A program made the position numbers and the translations under genes. Below the pieces are notes generated by a model. The model saw only the letters and a program-made list of their open reading frames with translations. It was not told the DNA's origin and searched no databases. Positions 6,274 through 13,337 of a DNA stretch of 16,712 nt are shown here, one piece after another (the first letter of the stretch is position 1; every line of letters begins with the position of its first letter). This DNA comes from an uncultured Alphaproteobacteria bacterium (GTDB lineage Bacteria; Pseudomonadota; Alphaproteobacteria; CAAHEQ01; UBA3637). The stretch spans positions 1 to 16,712 of the forward strand of contig CAKQGY010000014.1 of NCBI GenBank assembly GCA_934234055.1. The letters run 5' to 3'.

Positions 6274-9085
6274 CGGGGTCCTCATCACAGTCATGTTGCC
6301 ATTCGGCAGTGCGTGCCAAATGCGCATAGTCATCATACTTTTTATCCTGACCGGAAATAATCCCGGGGGAAAAAGGAGTTTCCGGCCGGCGATAGGTAGT
6401 AACCAATTCTGTTATTCCCGTCAAAGCTTGCTCAGCCATTTCTTCGGCCTGTTTCTTGGCCGTCAGTTCTTTTGTATCTTTCAGCACACGAATAGCTTTG
6501 CAGTTTTCTTTTTGGGCGGCCAATTTCCAATAATCCAGCCCTTGAATATTTTGCGTTTTAACATGGGGAAACCCGCCGTTTTTTAAGATTAAAGCCTCTA
6601 ACGGCAGTTGTGGCGCATGCCCTGTTATTACGGATTTAATCGACGGCGGTGAGCCTGTTTTATAGTCCAGGATTCGCACACTGTTATCGCAAAGCACATC
6701 AATCCGATCAGCTGTTCCCGTTAGGGTAAAGGGCTTGCCTGCAACATCAAAAGTCCATTGTCCTTTTTCTTCCGGCCAGCTTTCTTTAATTTGATTTTTC
6801 ATTAGATCTTGTTGTTCTAATACAAATGCAGCTACTTGCTCAAACCGTGGCAGGCAAAAGGCTTTATCACTCGCCGTCAGACCAGTTTCATCAAAAATAT
6901 CGTTGGCCAGGTGCATCAGATATGCCTGATCGGCATTCTTCGGATTTTTGCGGATAAATTGCTCCAAAATCCTGTGCACAGCCGATCCATAAAGCTGTTG
7001 TTTTTTATCACTGATCAGGGGATCCAGTGGGAACAGGCGTAGGATATAGCGTGCATAAATCGCATAGGGATTACGCATCCACAATTCCACTTTTGTAACA
7101 GCCATTGTATTGGGGCGTGCTTCCACCGGCGGGCAAGGCATCGGTCGACTGACTTTATCCGGCGTTTCCGGTTGCTCCAAAGCCCGAGCCCAATGATTGA
7201 CTTGGATAGGCAGGGACAGCCGGCTTCCTTGTAAAGCCGCCTCTAATCGTGCCAAAAAGCGCGAAGGGATTGTCTCGGTTCCGTCGTCTTTTTTTGCACG
7301 GGTCAAGATAACTTCGGGGCTGCAAAAACAATGCGCGAAATCCATAGCCAACGATGCTGTCTTGTTCTCAACCGGCGGCAGGCTCAACTTGTCTCGCATC
7401 GCCCGATTCAGCCACGGCCCGCAATCCGGCATCGGCGGAAATACCCCTTCGTTCAAGCCGCCGATAATACACAGGTCCGGATGGTGAAAGCGAGCCTCAA
7501 TCGGCCCCAAAATATCCAAGCGCGGGTGCATACCATAACTGGGCCGGACATTTTGCGCCTGCATTAAAATGTTCAAAATCTCGGGATAGAAAATTGGTTC
7601 TATTGTGCCCAAAGTGTCCCCCTTGGCCATCAGGTCGCTCAACAGGGTAAAAGCACATTGTCCGGCATCATCGCTCCACAATCGTTCGGCCCCTGTCCGA
7701 TCCGAACTGGTCGCCAGTTGCTCTGCCACCCGAATATGCTCGGCCAGAATGGTTTTCAGGGGCACTAAAACATTGTTTTGAAACAACGCCCCAAATGCCT
7801 GCATATCGGTATTCAAAGGGAATTGAAAATCCGTTTTATGTTTTCGGGCTTCTTTCTCGGCGGCCTTGACCCGTTGGCGCAAAACCATCGGATTTTGTCC
7901 ATCTGCCGTTAACGGGTGTTTCAACAGGGCCAGCATTTCCGAATTTTTTCCCTGCGTTGTTGCTACCGTTGTTATCAAGTTCAGGAAAATCCCAACCGGC
8001 GTATGGAACAGAGGCGTCCCTGCCGAATCGTCCAAAGTAATCCCCCAGCGTTTCATTTCGGTAATCACCCGCCGTGCCAGGTTCCGATCCGATGTCACCA
8101 ACGCCGCCGTCTTTCTCGGTGTTTCCAGGGCTCCCCGCAACATCAGGGCAATGGTCAAGGCTTCCTCGACCGGTGTTTCGGTGTCCAGGCGCATCACGCC
8201 CGTGCAGGCTGTCGGATCAATGTGTTCATGCCGCCATTCATCGGTGCGCGTTTCGGGTTTGAATGCCACTTGAATCAGTTTTTCTCGGGGCGTCTGAGGT
8301 GTCAGTCTGTCCACCTGTGCCGGTGTCTTGTTCAATGCCCTTAATATCTGCTTCAAACTTTCCTGATAGTGTGTATTCGGTAAAGCCTTAAACGCCTCAT
8401 CGCTCAGAGTTGTATCAATCCCTTCGGTCAAAATGATTCCGTTCGGCATAGCATCAATGGTATGAATTAAACGCCGCACAGCCGGCAATCCGCCGTCCAA
8501 ACCCGCCGCAATAACAAATTGCGGATTGTGCGCCAATGAATGTGTATAGGCATTGATCAATCGGATTCGCCTGTCGGCTTCATCAATGACGCCATGCTCT
8601 TTTAAAATCAACGGCCATGCTTTCGTAATGATGTCCAAGAACACAACGGTCTCATTCCAGTGTTCGGCAAAAATCGGATTATCCACCAGATCCGCCAAAT
8701 GCGTTGTATCTGTCTCAAACTGGTAAAAAGTATCCAATAATTCTCCCAAACTCAGGGCAACCTTAAAAGCCTGATCCGGTGTGGTGATATTGGGTTTAGG
8801 CAGGCACAGTTTTGCCAGTAACAAGGTGCGCTCTAATGCCGGCATAGCTTCTGGAATATCGGGATTCAATGCATTCAGTTCATACAACGGAATCAGTTGC
8901 GGCAACAACAACGACCGAGTGGCAGCTCGTTGTAAAAAAGCATTTTTAACAGCCAGGCAAGCCCGCCGTGTCGGTAGAATAATTTGTATCTGTGCGGTTT
9001 GAAAGGGATCTTCTCCGGCCTGTTTCAAAACCAGATCAGCAATTTTTTCGGCTAAATCATCGGCCAGTCCTATGGTCTGGATCAT
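6266..9085 (-). CDS. addB: double-strand break repair protein AddB
   Basis: AddB partners AddA in the break-resection complex; it supplies the second nuclease and, in the family, a helicase-like scaffold without motor activity. Starting at the ATG at 9085, which overlaps the stop of the nucleotidyltransferase gene as ATGA, it has 939 residues; the frame stays open to 9142 but that extension would lie inside the upstream gene. AAAGG lies about nine bases before the ATG. The N-terminus (IILPTRRACLAVKNAF) sits where AddA has Walker A but lacks GxGKT, as in alphaproteobacterial AddB. A central block, CIIGGLNEGVFPPMPDCG followed by WLNRAMRDKLSLP, is characteristic. The C-terminal nuclease has YGSAVHRILEQF, then GTADRID and ILDYKTG (Asp near 793 and 807 plus Lys), and ends with the family's YAHLARTAEW. 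The reading frame is intact. Confidence 0.94.
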   Translation of the reverse strand: MIQTIGLADDLAEKIADLVLKQAGEDPFQTAQIQIILPTRRACLAVKNAFLQRAATRSLLLPQLIPLYELNALNPDIPEAMPALERTLLLAKLCLPKPNITTPDQAFKVALSLGELLDTFYQFETDTTHLADLVDNPIFAEHWNETVVFLDIITKAWPLILKEHGVIDEADRRIRLINAYTHSLAHNPQFVIAAGLDGGLPAVRRLIHTIDAMPNGIILTEGIDTTLSDEAFKALPNTHYQESLKQILRALNKTPAQVDRLTPQTPREKLIQVAFKPETRTDEWRHEHIDPTACTGVMRLDTETPVEEALTIALMLRGALETPRKTAALVTSDRNLARRVITEMKRWGITLDDSAGTPLFHTPVGIFLNLITTVATTQGKNSEMLALLKHPLTADGQNPMVLRQRVKAAEKEARKHKTDFQFPLNTDMQAFGALFQNNVLVPLKTILAEHIRVAEQLATSSDRTGAERLWSDDAGQCAFTLLSDLMAKGDTLGTIEPIFYPEILNILMQAQNVRPSYGMHPRLDILGPIEARFHHPDLCIIGGLNEGVFPPMPDCGPWLNRAMRDKLSLPPVENKTASLAMDFAHCFCSPEVILTRAKKDDGTETIPSRFLARLEAALQGSRLSLPIQVNHWARALEQPETPDKVSRPMPCPPVEARPNTMAVTKVELWMRNPYAIYARYILRLFPLDPLISDKKQQLYGSAVHRILEQFIRKNPKNADQAYLMHLANDIFDETGLTASDKAFCLPRFEQVAAFVLEQQDLMKNQIKESWPEEKGQWTFDVAGKPFTLTGTADRIDVLCDNSVRILDYKTGSPPSIKSVITGHAPQLPLEALILKNGGFPHVKTQNIQGLDYWKLAAQKENCKAIRVLKDTKELTAKKQAEEMAEQALTGITELVTTYRRPETPFSPGIISGQDKKYDDYAHLARTAEWQHDCDEDPDD
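6280..6283 (-). promoter_or_regulatory. ribosome binding site that decides the addA start
   Basis: GAGG on the minus strand lies six bases before the ATG at 6273-6271, inside the 3' end of addB. It supports that start over the upstream in-frame ATG codons at 6285 and beyond, together with the first residues (MIDINKEQRRA), which resemble the usual AddA N-terminus. Confidence 0.6.
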
Positions 9086-9789
9086 TGGCGCAACCTTTCT
9101 TCGGTCAGTTCTAATGCTTCGGGCGTACCGACATGATACCAATCTCCGTCATAAATAACGGCTCCTAATCGGCCGGCGGCTTCGGCCTGGTCATACAGAC
9201 GCACCAAGCTGAATGCACCTGCTTCAACCCCTTTAAACACACGCGGGTGAATAATTTGCACCCCGGTAAATAGATAAGGCGCCTCTGCCTCACCGGCATG
9301 TTTGCGCCGGGGGATTCCGTTTTCCATGAAATAATCCCCGCCGTGCACGGCACCAAAGGCTTGTGCTTTGGGGATTAAAGCCAGCAAAATATCCTGTTTT
9401 TTGGGATTCCATTTTCGAGCCAGTTGTGTAAAAAGTGAAGTCGTTTTATCCACCCACAGCGGATCGGCGTTGGCCACAAAAAAGCCGTTTTCGCCCGCCG
9501 GTAATAACAACGGAAGTGCATTCAACACCCCACCCCCGGTCTCCAAGGCCACTTCTTCCCGTGACCATTGCACATTCGGGACATCGGCCAAAGCCCGCTC
9601 AATCATTTCTCCCTTATAGCAGGTATTGATAACAAACTGATGGATATCGGCCTGTTCGGCATGTTCTACGACTCGCTCAATCAAGGTTTTTCCTAATACC
9701 GAGATCAACGGTTTTGGTCGTTCATTTGTCAGATCTTTCATACGCTTACCGCGACCGGCGGCCAGAATCATCAAGATAGCAGGTGTCAT
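9082..9789 (-). CDS. murU: nucleotidyltransferase, MurU-like (MurNAc-1-phosphate uridylyltransferase)
   Basis: A 235-residue sugar-1-phosphate nucleotidyltransferase of the Rossmann-like GT-A fold. MurU converts N-acetylmuramate alpha-1-phosphate and UTP to UDP-MurNAc in cell-wall recycling, bypassing the early MurA/MurB steps. The N-terminal signature LAAGRGKRM (9-17) with RPKPL (24-28) binds the nucleotide triphosphate. ALETGGGVLNALP (81-93) is the sugar-nucleotide loop, and ANADPLW (106-112) carries the metal-binding Asp109. DGDWYHVGTPEAL near the end is typical of this family. The gene follows an AmgK-like kinase with a 4-base ATGA overlap, which strongly favours the MurU role; AAGGAG lies about ten bases upstream of the start. 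Pairing with amgK is known from Pseudomonas. Substrate identity here is inferred from context, and another hexose-1-phosphate is possible. Confidence 0.82.
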   Translation of the reverse strand: MTPAILMILAAGRGKRMKDLTNERPKPLISVLGKTLIERVVEHAEQADIHQFVINTCYKGEMIERALADVPNVQWSREEVALETGGGVLNALPLLLPAGENGFFVANADPLWVDKTTSLFTQLARKWNPKKQDILLALIPKAQAFGAVHGGDYFMENGIPRRKHAGEAEAPYLFTGVQIIHPRVFKGVEAGAFSLVRLYDQAEAAGRLGAVIYDGDWYHVGTPEALELTEERLRQ

Positions 9790-10778
9790 TGTTGGTGTTC
9801 TCCTTGAAAAACAGTATGGCGCACATGCGCGGGAATATGGGTTTCAATCCATTCGCGATAGGGGGCAAACATCGGTTCATTCAGATGCCGTTCTACTAAT
9901 TCCCACACAAAAGGAATCATATTCAGGTATTTGCTTTTGCCGTCGCGTTGATACAGGCGCATAAAAATACCGATCACCCGCGTGTGCCGCTGCATAGCGA
10001 CCAATGCCAAAGTCTCTCGCATTTCGGGAGTATCGATATCAGGTCGGCCGGTAAAATAATCTTCAATCAATTCCTGTCGCACCGATTCGGATACATCACG
10101 TCGTTCGTCTTCCAACAGGCTTATCAAATCATAAGTCGCCGGCCCGATACAAGCATCTTGATAATCCAAAACTCCGCATTCCCCTGCGGGTGTAATCATC
10201 AGGTTATCGGCATGATAGTCCAACAGCACCAGTGATTGTGGCAGTTTTGCTAATCGCTCGGTCCAAGGCCTCCATATCCGAACAAAGTCTTTTGTTGCTT
10301 GTTCATCCAATCCGCCCGGCACCGCATATTTCCCAAACCAGTTCGGTAAAAACAAAGCCCCGTTTAACATACGTTTGGCATCATAGATCGGCACACCCGA
10401 ATCGGGTATTCGGATATTTTGTTGCAGGGTGATCAAAGTTTGAACCCCTTGCCGATACAGGTCTAATTCATTCGTTCCTTGTGCCAACAGCCGGGAAAAA
10501 GTATTATCTCCGAAATCTTCCAGCAACAAAAAACCGTTTTCCAAGTCTTTGGCAAAAATATGAGGCGGGTGCACCCCGGCTTGTTCCAATAACTCCGTAA
10601 TAAACACAAACTGCGCCGGATTTTCGGATGGGGGTGCGTTCATCAGAATATACGATTTTCCGTTTTGTTTTAACCGATCATAGGTGCGTGCCGAAGCATC
10701 CGAGGCCAAAGTGATTCTCTCTGCTGTATCCAGCCCGTTTTGAGCCAGAAACCGATGCAACAGTTCTGTTCGTGTCAT
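9786..10778 (-). CDS. amgK: sugar kinase of the aminoglycoside phosphotransferase fold, AmgK-like
   Basis: A 330-residue kinase of the APH/choline-kinase fold. AmgK phosphorylates the anomeric hydroxyl of N-acetylmuramate (and GlcNAc) with ATP, giving the 1-phosphate used by MurU. The catalytic loop is LVLLDYHADNLM: Asp187 is the likely base and Asn192 a metal ligand. The His that usually stands two residues before the Asp is Leu here. The second metal motif is GVLDYQDAC, with Asp205. LLLEDFGDNTF (84-94) is the family's hinge-side motif. The C-terminal segment QRHTRVIGIFMRLYQRDGK is typical of the alphaproteobacterial proteins annotated simply as phosphotransferases. ATGA overlaps join it to tsaE upstream and to the nucleotidyltransferase downstream. 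It is not expected to be an antibiotic-modifying enzyme. Confidence 0.8.
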   Translation of the reverse strand: MTRTELLHRFLAQNGLDTAERITLASDASARTYDRLKQNGKSYILMNAPPSENPAQFVFITELLEQAGVHPPHIFAKDLENGFLLLEDFGDNTFSRLLAQGTNELDLYRQGVQTLITLQQNIRIPDSGVPIYDAKRMLNGALFLPNWFGKYAVPGGLDEQATKDFVRIWRPWTERLAKLPQSLVLLDYHADNLMITPAGECGVLDYQDACIGPATYDLISLLEDERRDVSESVRQELIEDYFTGRPDIDTPEMRETLALVAMQRHTRVIGIFMRLYQRDGKSKYLNMIPFVWELVERHLNEPMFAPYREWIETHIPAHVRHTVFQGEHQQ

Positions 10779-11194
10779 AGTGTGCTTCCTTTTATGGTAA
10801 TGCGTCGTCCTTCGGGGATAATGTCAATATAAACGGAGATATGCTTTGGGGGCAACAGGTTGCCTAATTTCTCCGGCCATTCAATTAAAGAGACCCCCTC
10901 GGCAAAAGCATCTTCAATTCCGATTTCATAGGCTTCCAACGGGTTTTTCAGGCGATACATATCAAAGTGATAGACGGGAAACGCTGGCGTATCATAGACC
11001 TGCAACAGGGTAAAAGTGGGACTTGGCACCTCGGTTGCCTGCGTTAAGGATTGAATAAACCCCCGACAAAAGGCTGTTTTTCCGGCGCCTAATGTGCCGT
11101 AAAGCGCAATCACATCGCCAATTCGCACGGTTTTGGCCAGTTGTTCGGCAATCTTGGCGGTTTCTTGTTCCGAATCAGAGATAAAAACGGTCAT
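10775..11194 (-). CDS. tsaE: tRNA threonylcarbamoyladenosine biosynthesis ATPase TsaE
   Basis: TsaE is the small ATPase that cycles the TsaB–TsaD complex during synthesis of t6A at position 37 of ANN-decoding tRNAs. At 139 residues it has the usual length. The P-loop GTLGAGKT is at 33-40. TEVPSPTFTLLQVY follows, the switch-like region, then VYHFDMYRL and, near residue 103, the characteristic IEWPEK. The ATG at 11194 overlaps the stop of the upstream SNase-like gene as ATGA, and GGGAGAG precedes it by about eleven bases. Its partner tsaD lies 3.5 kb away in the oppositely oriented operon; tsaB and tsaC are not in this window. The assignment is firm. Confidence 0.93.
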   Translation of the reverse strand: MTVFISDSEQETAKIAEQLAKTVRIGDVIALYGTLGAGKTAFCRGFIQSLTQATEVPSPTFTLLQVYDTPAFPVYHFDMYRLKNPLEAYEIGIEDAFAEGVSLIEWPEKLGNLLPPKHISVYIDIIPEGRRITIKGSTL

Positions 11195-12114
11195 TCAAAC
11201 AAGCTCTCCCAAAATCCTTTGTTTTGTTTTGCATTGGCTTTCGTCGCCTCGGTTTCACGCTTTTCACGAGCATCCCACGGAGCAATAAACTTGCCGGCCC
11301 ACAGCCCCAGTTTTTTCTTGTGTGCTTTTTCCTCATATGGGATATAAACCGCACTGGCGCGCCGATCGGCAACGCCCCATCCGGCCGACAGCATACTGGC
11401 TCCGACATCAAAATCCCCGATTTTGCAGGTCGCAATATAATTCCCCTTAAAATCTCCACCGGCAACTTGACAAAAGACCTGCTTGTTCAGAATCAATTTT
11501 TCCAGCATCAATTTGGCTTTTTGTCCACAGCCGTATTCCCTTTTATGCTTGTCCAAGCAGGTTTGCGCCGGATCGGGTGTATCAATGCCGTAAAGTTTGA
11601 TATAGTGCGTTCCGATTTTGAAGAAATATCCCGACCTTACATCAGTCACTTTCCCTTTGATTCGTTGGGGCAGGGGGGGCGGTATATTTCCGGCCGGCAC
11701 GGGTGCTTTGGCGGATTGAACCGGTTGTCCCTGATTGTGTGTTGCTCCGTGTTGCGAGAGGGAAAAGAACGATGATATTCTGTCCATAAAACCTTGGCCT
11801 TGTGCTTCGGCGGTAAAGGCTTCTATGGCCTCGGGCTGGTCTTGGTTGACCTGACTGCCGCTGGACATCAGGTATTGGCATCCTTTGACACCCGACAACA
11901 GCACAATCGCGATCAAAGCTACCAGCAACAAGATTTTAACCACGGCGAAGCCAAAGCTTAAAAAGATTTTTACCAGGAAGTAAAGTGTCAGTCCGCCAAA
12001 CAGTAAAACAGTTATACCGATAACGGCATTTGTTGCCGAACCGGTCTTGATCCCCAGGTATCCCATACACACCGATCCGATCAAGATTGCCCATAAAACG
12101 ATACGCATCCACAT
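11191..12114 (-). CDS. membrane-anchored SNase-like (thermonuclease-fold) protein with degenerate active site
   Basis: From the ATG at 12114 the protein has 307 residues. Three hydrophobic segments at about 3-22, 27-50 and 54-76 anchor it in the inner membrane. A polar, Pro/Gln-rich linker (about 85-150) leads to a C-terminal SNase-like OB-fold domain (about 152-275). The domain core is recognisable: IKLYGIDTPDP, then VFCQV, IATCKIG, LSAGWGVADRR and a helix ending KKLGLWAG. The usual catalytic set is largely missing, however. The DGDT calcium motif aligns with SGYF (161-164), the first catalytic Arg is Lys173, the Glu after GIDxP is Asp181, and the second Arg (YGR) is Asn225. It may therefore bind rather than cut nucleic acid. 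The domain carries five Cys. The 3' end overlaps tsaE by four bases, and it is the first gene of the run. Confidence 0.8.
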   Translation of the reverse strand: MWMRIVLWAILIGSVCMGYLGIKTGSATNAVIGITVLLFGGLTLYFLVKIFLSFGFAVVKILLLVALIAIVLLSGVKGCQYLMSSGSQVNQDQPEAIEAFTAEAQGQGFMDRISSFFSLSQHGATHNQGQPVQSAKAPVPAGNIPPPLPQRIKGKVTDVRSGYFFKIGTHYIKLYGIDTPDPAQTCLDKHKREYGCGQKAKLMLEKLILNKQVFCQVAGGDFKGNYIATCKIGDFDVGASMLSAGWGVADRRASAVYIPYEEKAHKKKLGLWAGKFIAPWDAREKRETEATKANAKQNKGFWESLFE

Positions 12115-12122
12115 GAGTCTGA

Positions 12123-12127
12123 CTCCT
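12123..12127 (-). promoter_or_regulatory. ribosome binding site that decides the SNase-like gene start
   Basis: AGGAG on the minus strand stands eight bases before the ATG at 12114-12112. This favours that start over the in-frame ATG at 12150, which lies at the edge of the terminator-like hairpin and would add twelve polar residues before the first membrane segment. Confidence 0.7.
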
Positions 12128-12150
12128 TTCTTACCTTCATTTAATCCCAA

Positions 12151-12181
12151 AAAGAGGAAAAAATCAACTTTTTTCCTCTTT
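12151..12181 (-). terminator. perfect 13-bp hairpin after secB, probable intrinsic terminator
   Basis: Bases 12151-12163 (AAAGAGGAAAAAA) and 12169-12181 are exact reverse complements with a five-base loop. On the minus strand the stem is followed by a short run of T (CTCTTTTT, then GGG). It lies 25 bases after the secB stop and 36 bases before the SNase-like start, so it should separate secB from the seven-gene run, at least in part. The stem is AT-rich and the T-tract is brief, so termination may be incomplete. Confidence 0.6.
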
Positions 12182-12206
12182 GGTGTGTTTCTTTTTTGAA
12201 TCAGAC

Positions 12207-12665
12207 TTACTTAGCCGGTTGTTGTGCCGCTAATTTTTGCCGGTAAAGGGCTGCGAAATCAATCGGGTTGATTTGTAGTGGCGGCAACCCTGCCTCCCGA
12301 GTCGTATTCGCAATAATCGCTCGTGCATACGGGAACAGCAAATGCGGTATTTCCACCAGTAACAGCGGTTCTACATGTTCTGCCGGCACATCCAGCGTCA
12401 CCAACCCGCCGTAGGTCAATTCACACAGAAAGACCGTTTTTTGGTCATCAGGTTTGACGGCCTTGGTCTTAACGGTCAGATCCACGGTATACAGTTTATC
12501 CCCGCCTTTATTGGCTTTCACATCAATATCCACCGAAATTGCCGGCGCGGTTTTCAGCTCGGTTAAAATCATCGGGAGAGCCGGTGCCTCAAAGGATAGA
12601 TCTTTGATGTATTGCGCATTAATTTGAATGCTTCCGGTCTTGTTTTCTTCATTATTTTCTGCCAT
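12207..12665 (-). CDS. secB: protein-export chaperone SecB
   Basis: SecB is a cytoplasmic tetrameric chaperone that keeps preproteins unfolded and hands them to SecA at the translocon. The 152-residue length is normal. After an acidic, Asn/Glu-rich leader, the first strand reads IQINAQYIKDLSFEAP (residues 13-28), the SecB hallmark. Later come FLCELTYGGLVTLD and, near residue 108, LLLVEIPHLLFPYARAII, then the C-terminal LPPLQINPIDFAALYRQ, which resembles the conserved end of alphaproteobacterial SecB. AGAGGA precedes the ATG by about eight bases. The gene is transcribed away from the timA-like gene across a 90-base shared upstream region and appears to be a single-gene unit ending at the hairpin 12151-12181. 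Several exported proteins in this window are possible clients. Confidence 0.95.
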   Translation of the reverse strand: MAENNEENKTGSIQINAQYIKDLSFEAPALPMILTELKTAPAISVDIDVKANKGGDKLYTVDLTVKTKAVKPDDQKTVFLCELTYGGLVTLDVPAEHVEPLLLVEIPHLLFPYARAIIANTTREAGLPPLQINPIDFAALYRQKLAAQQPAK

Positions 12666-12755
12666 TTTGTAAAATCCTCTTGAAAAAAAATTGAAATTGG
12701 AGTTATATTAGCAATATAGTTATACAGTGATTTATTCTGTTTGTAAAGGAAAAAA
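12666..12755. promoter_or_regulatory. divergent promoter region between secB and the timA-like gene
   Basis: This 90-base AT-rich gap must hold the start signals for both outward-facing genes. On the plus strand TTGAAA (12691-12696), an 18-base spacer and TATAGT (12715-12720) resemble a sigma70 promoter. AAGGA lies just before the ATG at 12756. An overlapping alternative pairs TTGAAA (12680-12685) with TATATT (12704-12709). I could not pick a convincing minus-strand promoter for secB. No clear operator palindrome is visible. Confidence 0.4.
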
Positions 12756-13337
12756 ATGACATTTGAAACTTTGGGTCTTGCTTTAATTGCCGGTTGCCTG
12801 TTTTGGCAGCTGTATCGTGCACTGCGTCAAAAGCCGACTTTTCCGTCGGATAAAATCCGTTTGGTATCCAAGGATACCGGTGAGGTTTTGGAAATGCGGG
12901 TGGTCCCGCAAACCAAGAAACAACCGGCCTGGGACGAAAATACCTTTTTAATGGCGGCCAAATGGGTTTTTCAAAAGACCATGACGGCGTTTGTCAATTG
13001 TGATTTGAAAGAATTAAAACAGGCCCTGTCCCCCGAGGTTTATCAATCATTTGAGCGGGATATTCTGGCCCGCCGTGCCAAAAAGCAAAAAATGGATTTT
13101 TCGCTGATCTGTTTTGATTCGGTCCGGATTTTAGAGCGCAAACCCGATAACAGTGAAATCACAGTCTGTTTTCAAACCGAGCAGATTAATCTGCTGAAAA
13201 ATGCCGATGGACAAGTTGTTGAAGGCGATCCGATGAGTGTTGCTCAAATGACGGATACCTGGATTTTTCGCCGGATTGGAACGGATCGATGGCTGATTGC
13301 CGCCACACAAAGCCGGATAACGCCATGCGCCCGATAA
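12756..13337 (+). CDS. timA: Tim44/TimA-like domain membrane protein
   Basis: A 193-residue protein with one N-terminal membrane segment (about 4-22, LGLALIAGCLFWQLY) followed by a basic linker and a soluble Tim44-like domain from about residue 65. The domain shows the usual helix with a falling acidic pattern (DLKELKQALSPEVYQSFERDI) and the terminal strand segment TDTWIFRRIGTDRWLIA, as in alphaproteobacterial TimA proteins, relatives of mitochondrial Tim44. The bacterial role is not well defined; association with membrane quality control or assembly is proposed for the family. Its place opposite secB and before mltA is common in alphaproteobacteria. AAGGA lies about seven bases before the start. 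The last 13 bases overlap mltA, so the two are probably translationally coupled. Confidence 0.82.
   Translation: MTFETLGLALIAGCLFWQLYRALRQKPTFPSDKIRLVSKDTGEVLEMRVVPQTKKQPAWDENTFLMAAKWVFQKTMTAFVNCDLKELKQALSPEVYQSFERDILARRAKKQKMDFSLICFDSVRILERKPDNSEITVCFQTEQINLLKNADGQVVEGDPMSVAQMTDTWIFRRIGTDRWLIAATQSRITPCAR

Noticed and set aside
5915..6586. A 223-residue plus-strand frame across the addA/addB junction
   Set aside because: It is antisense to two certain genes whose motifs are intact on the minus strand; it has no family motif and no plausible ribosome binding site.
7866..8344. Two overlapping plus-strand frames of about 140 residues inside addB
   Set aside because: Both are antisense to addB, overlap each other in different frames and show low-complexity Arg/Cys/Ser composition typical of shadows.
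10199..10219. Possible antibiotic resistance through the aminoglycoside phosphotransferase fold
   Set aside because: The gene is coupled to a MurU-like nucleotidyltransferase and carries the sugar-kinase type sequence around its catalytic loop, so an antibiotic-modifying role is not supported.
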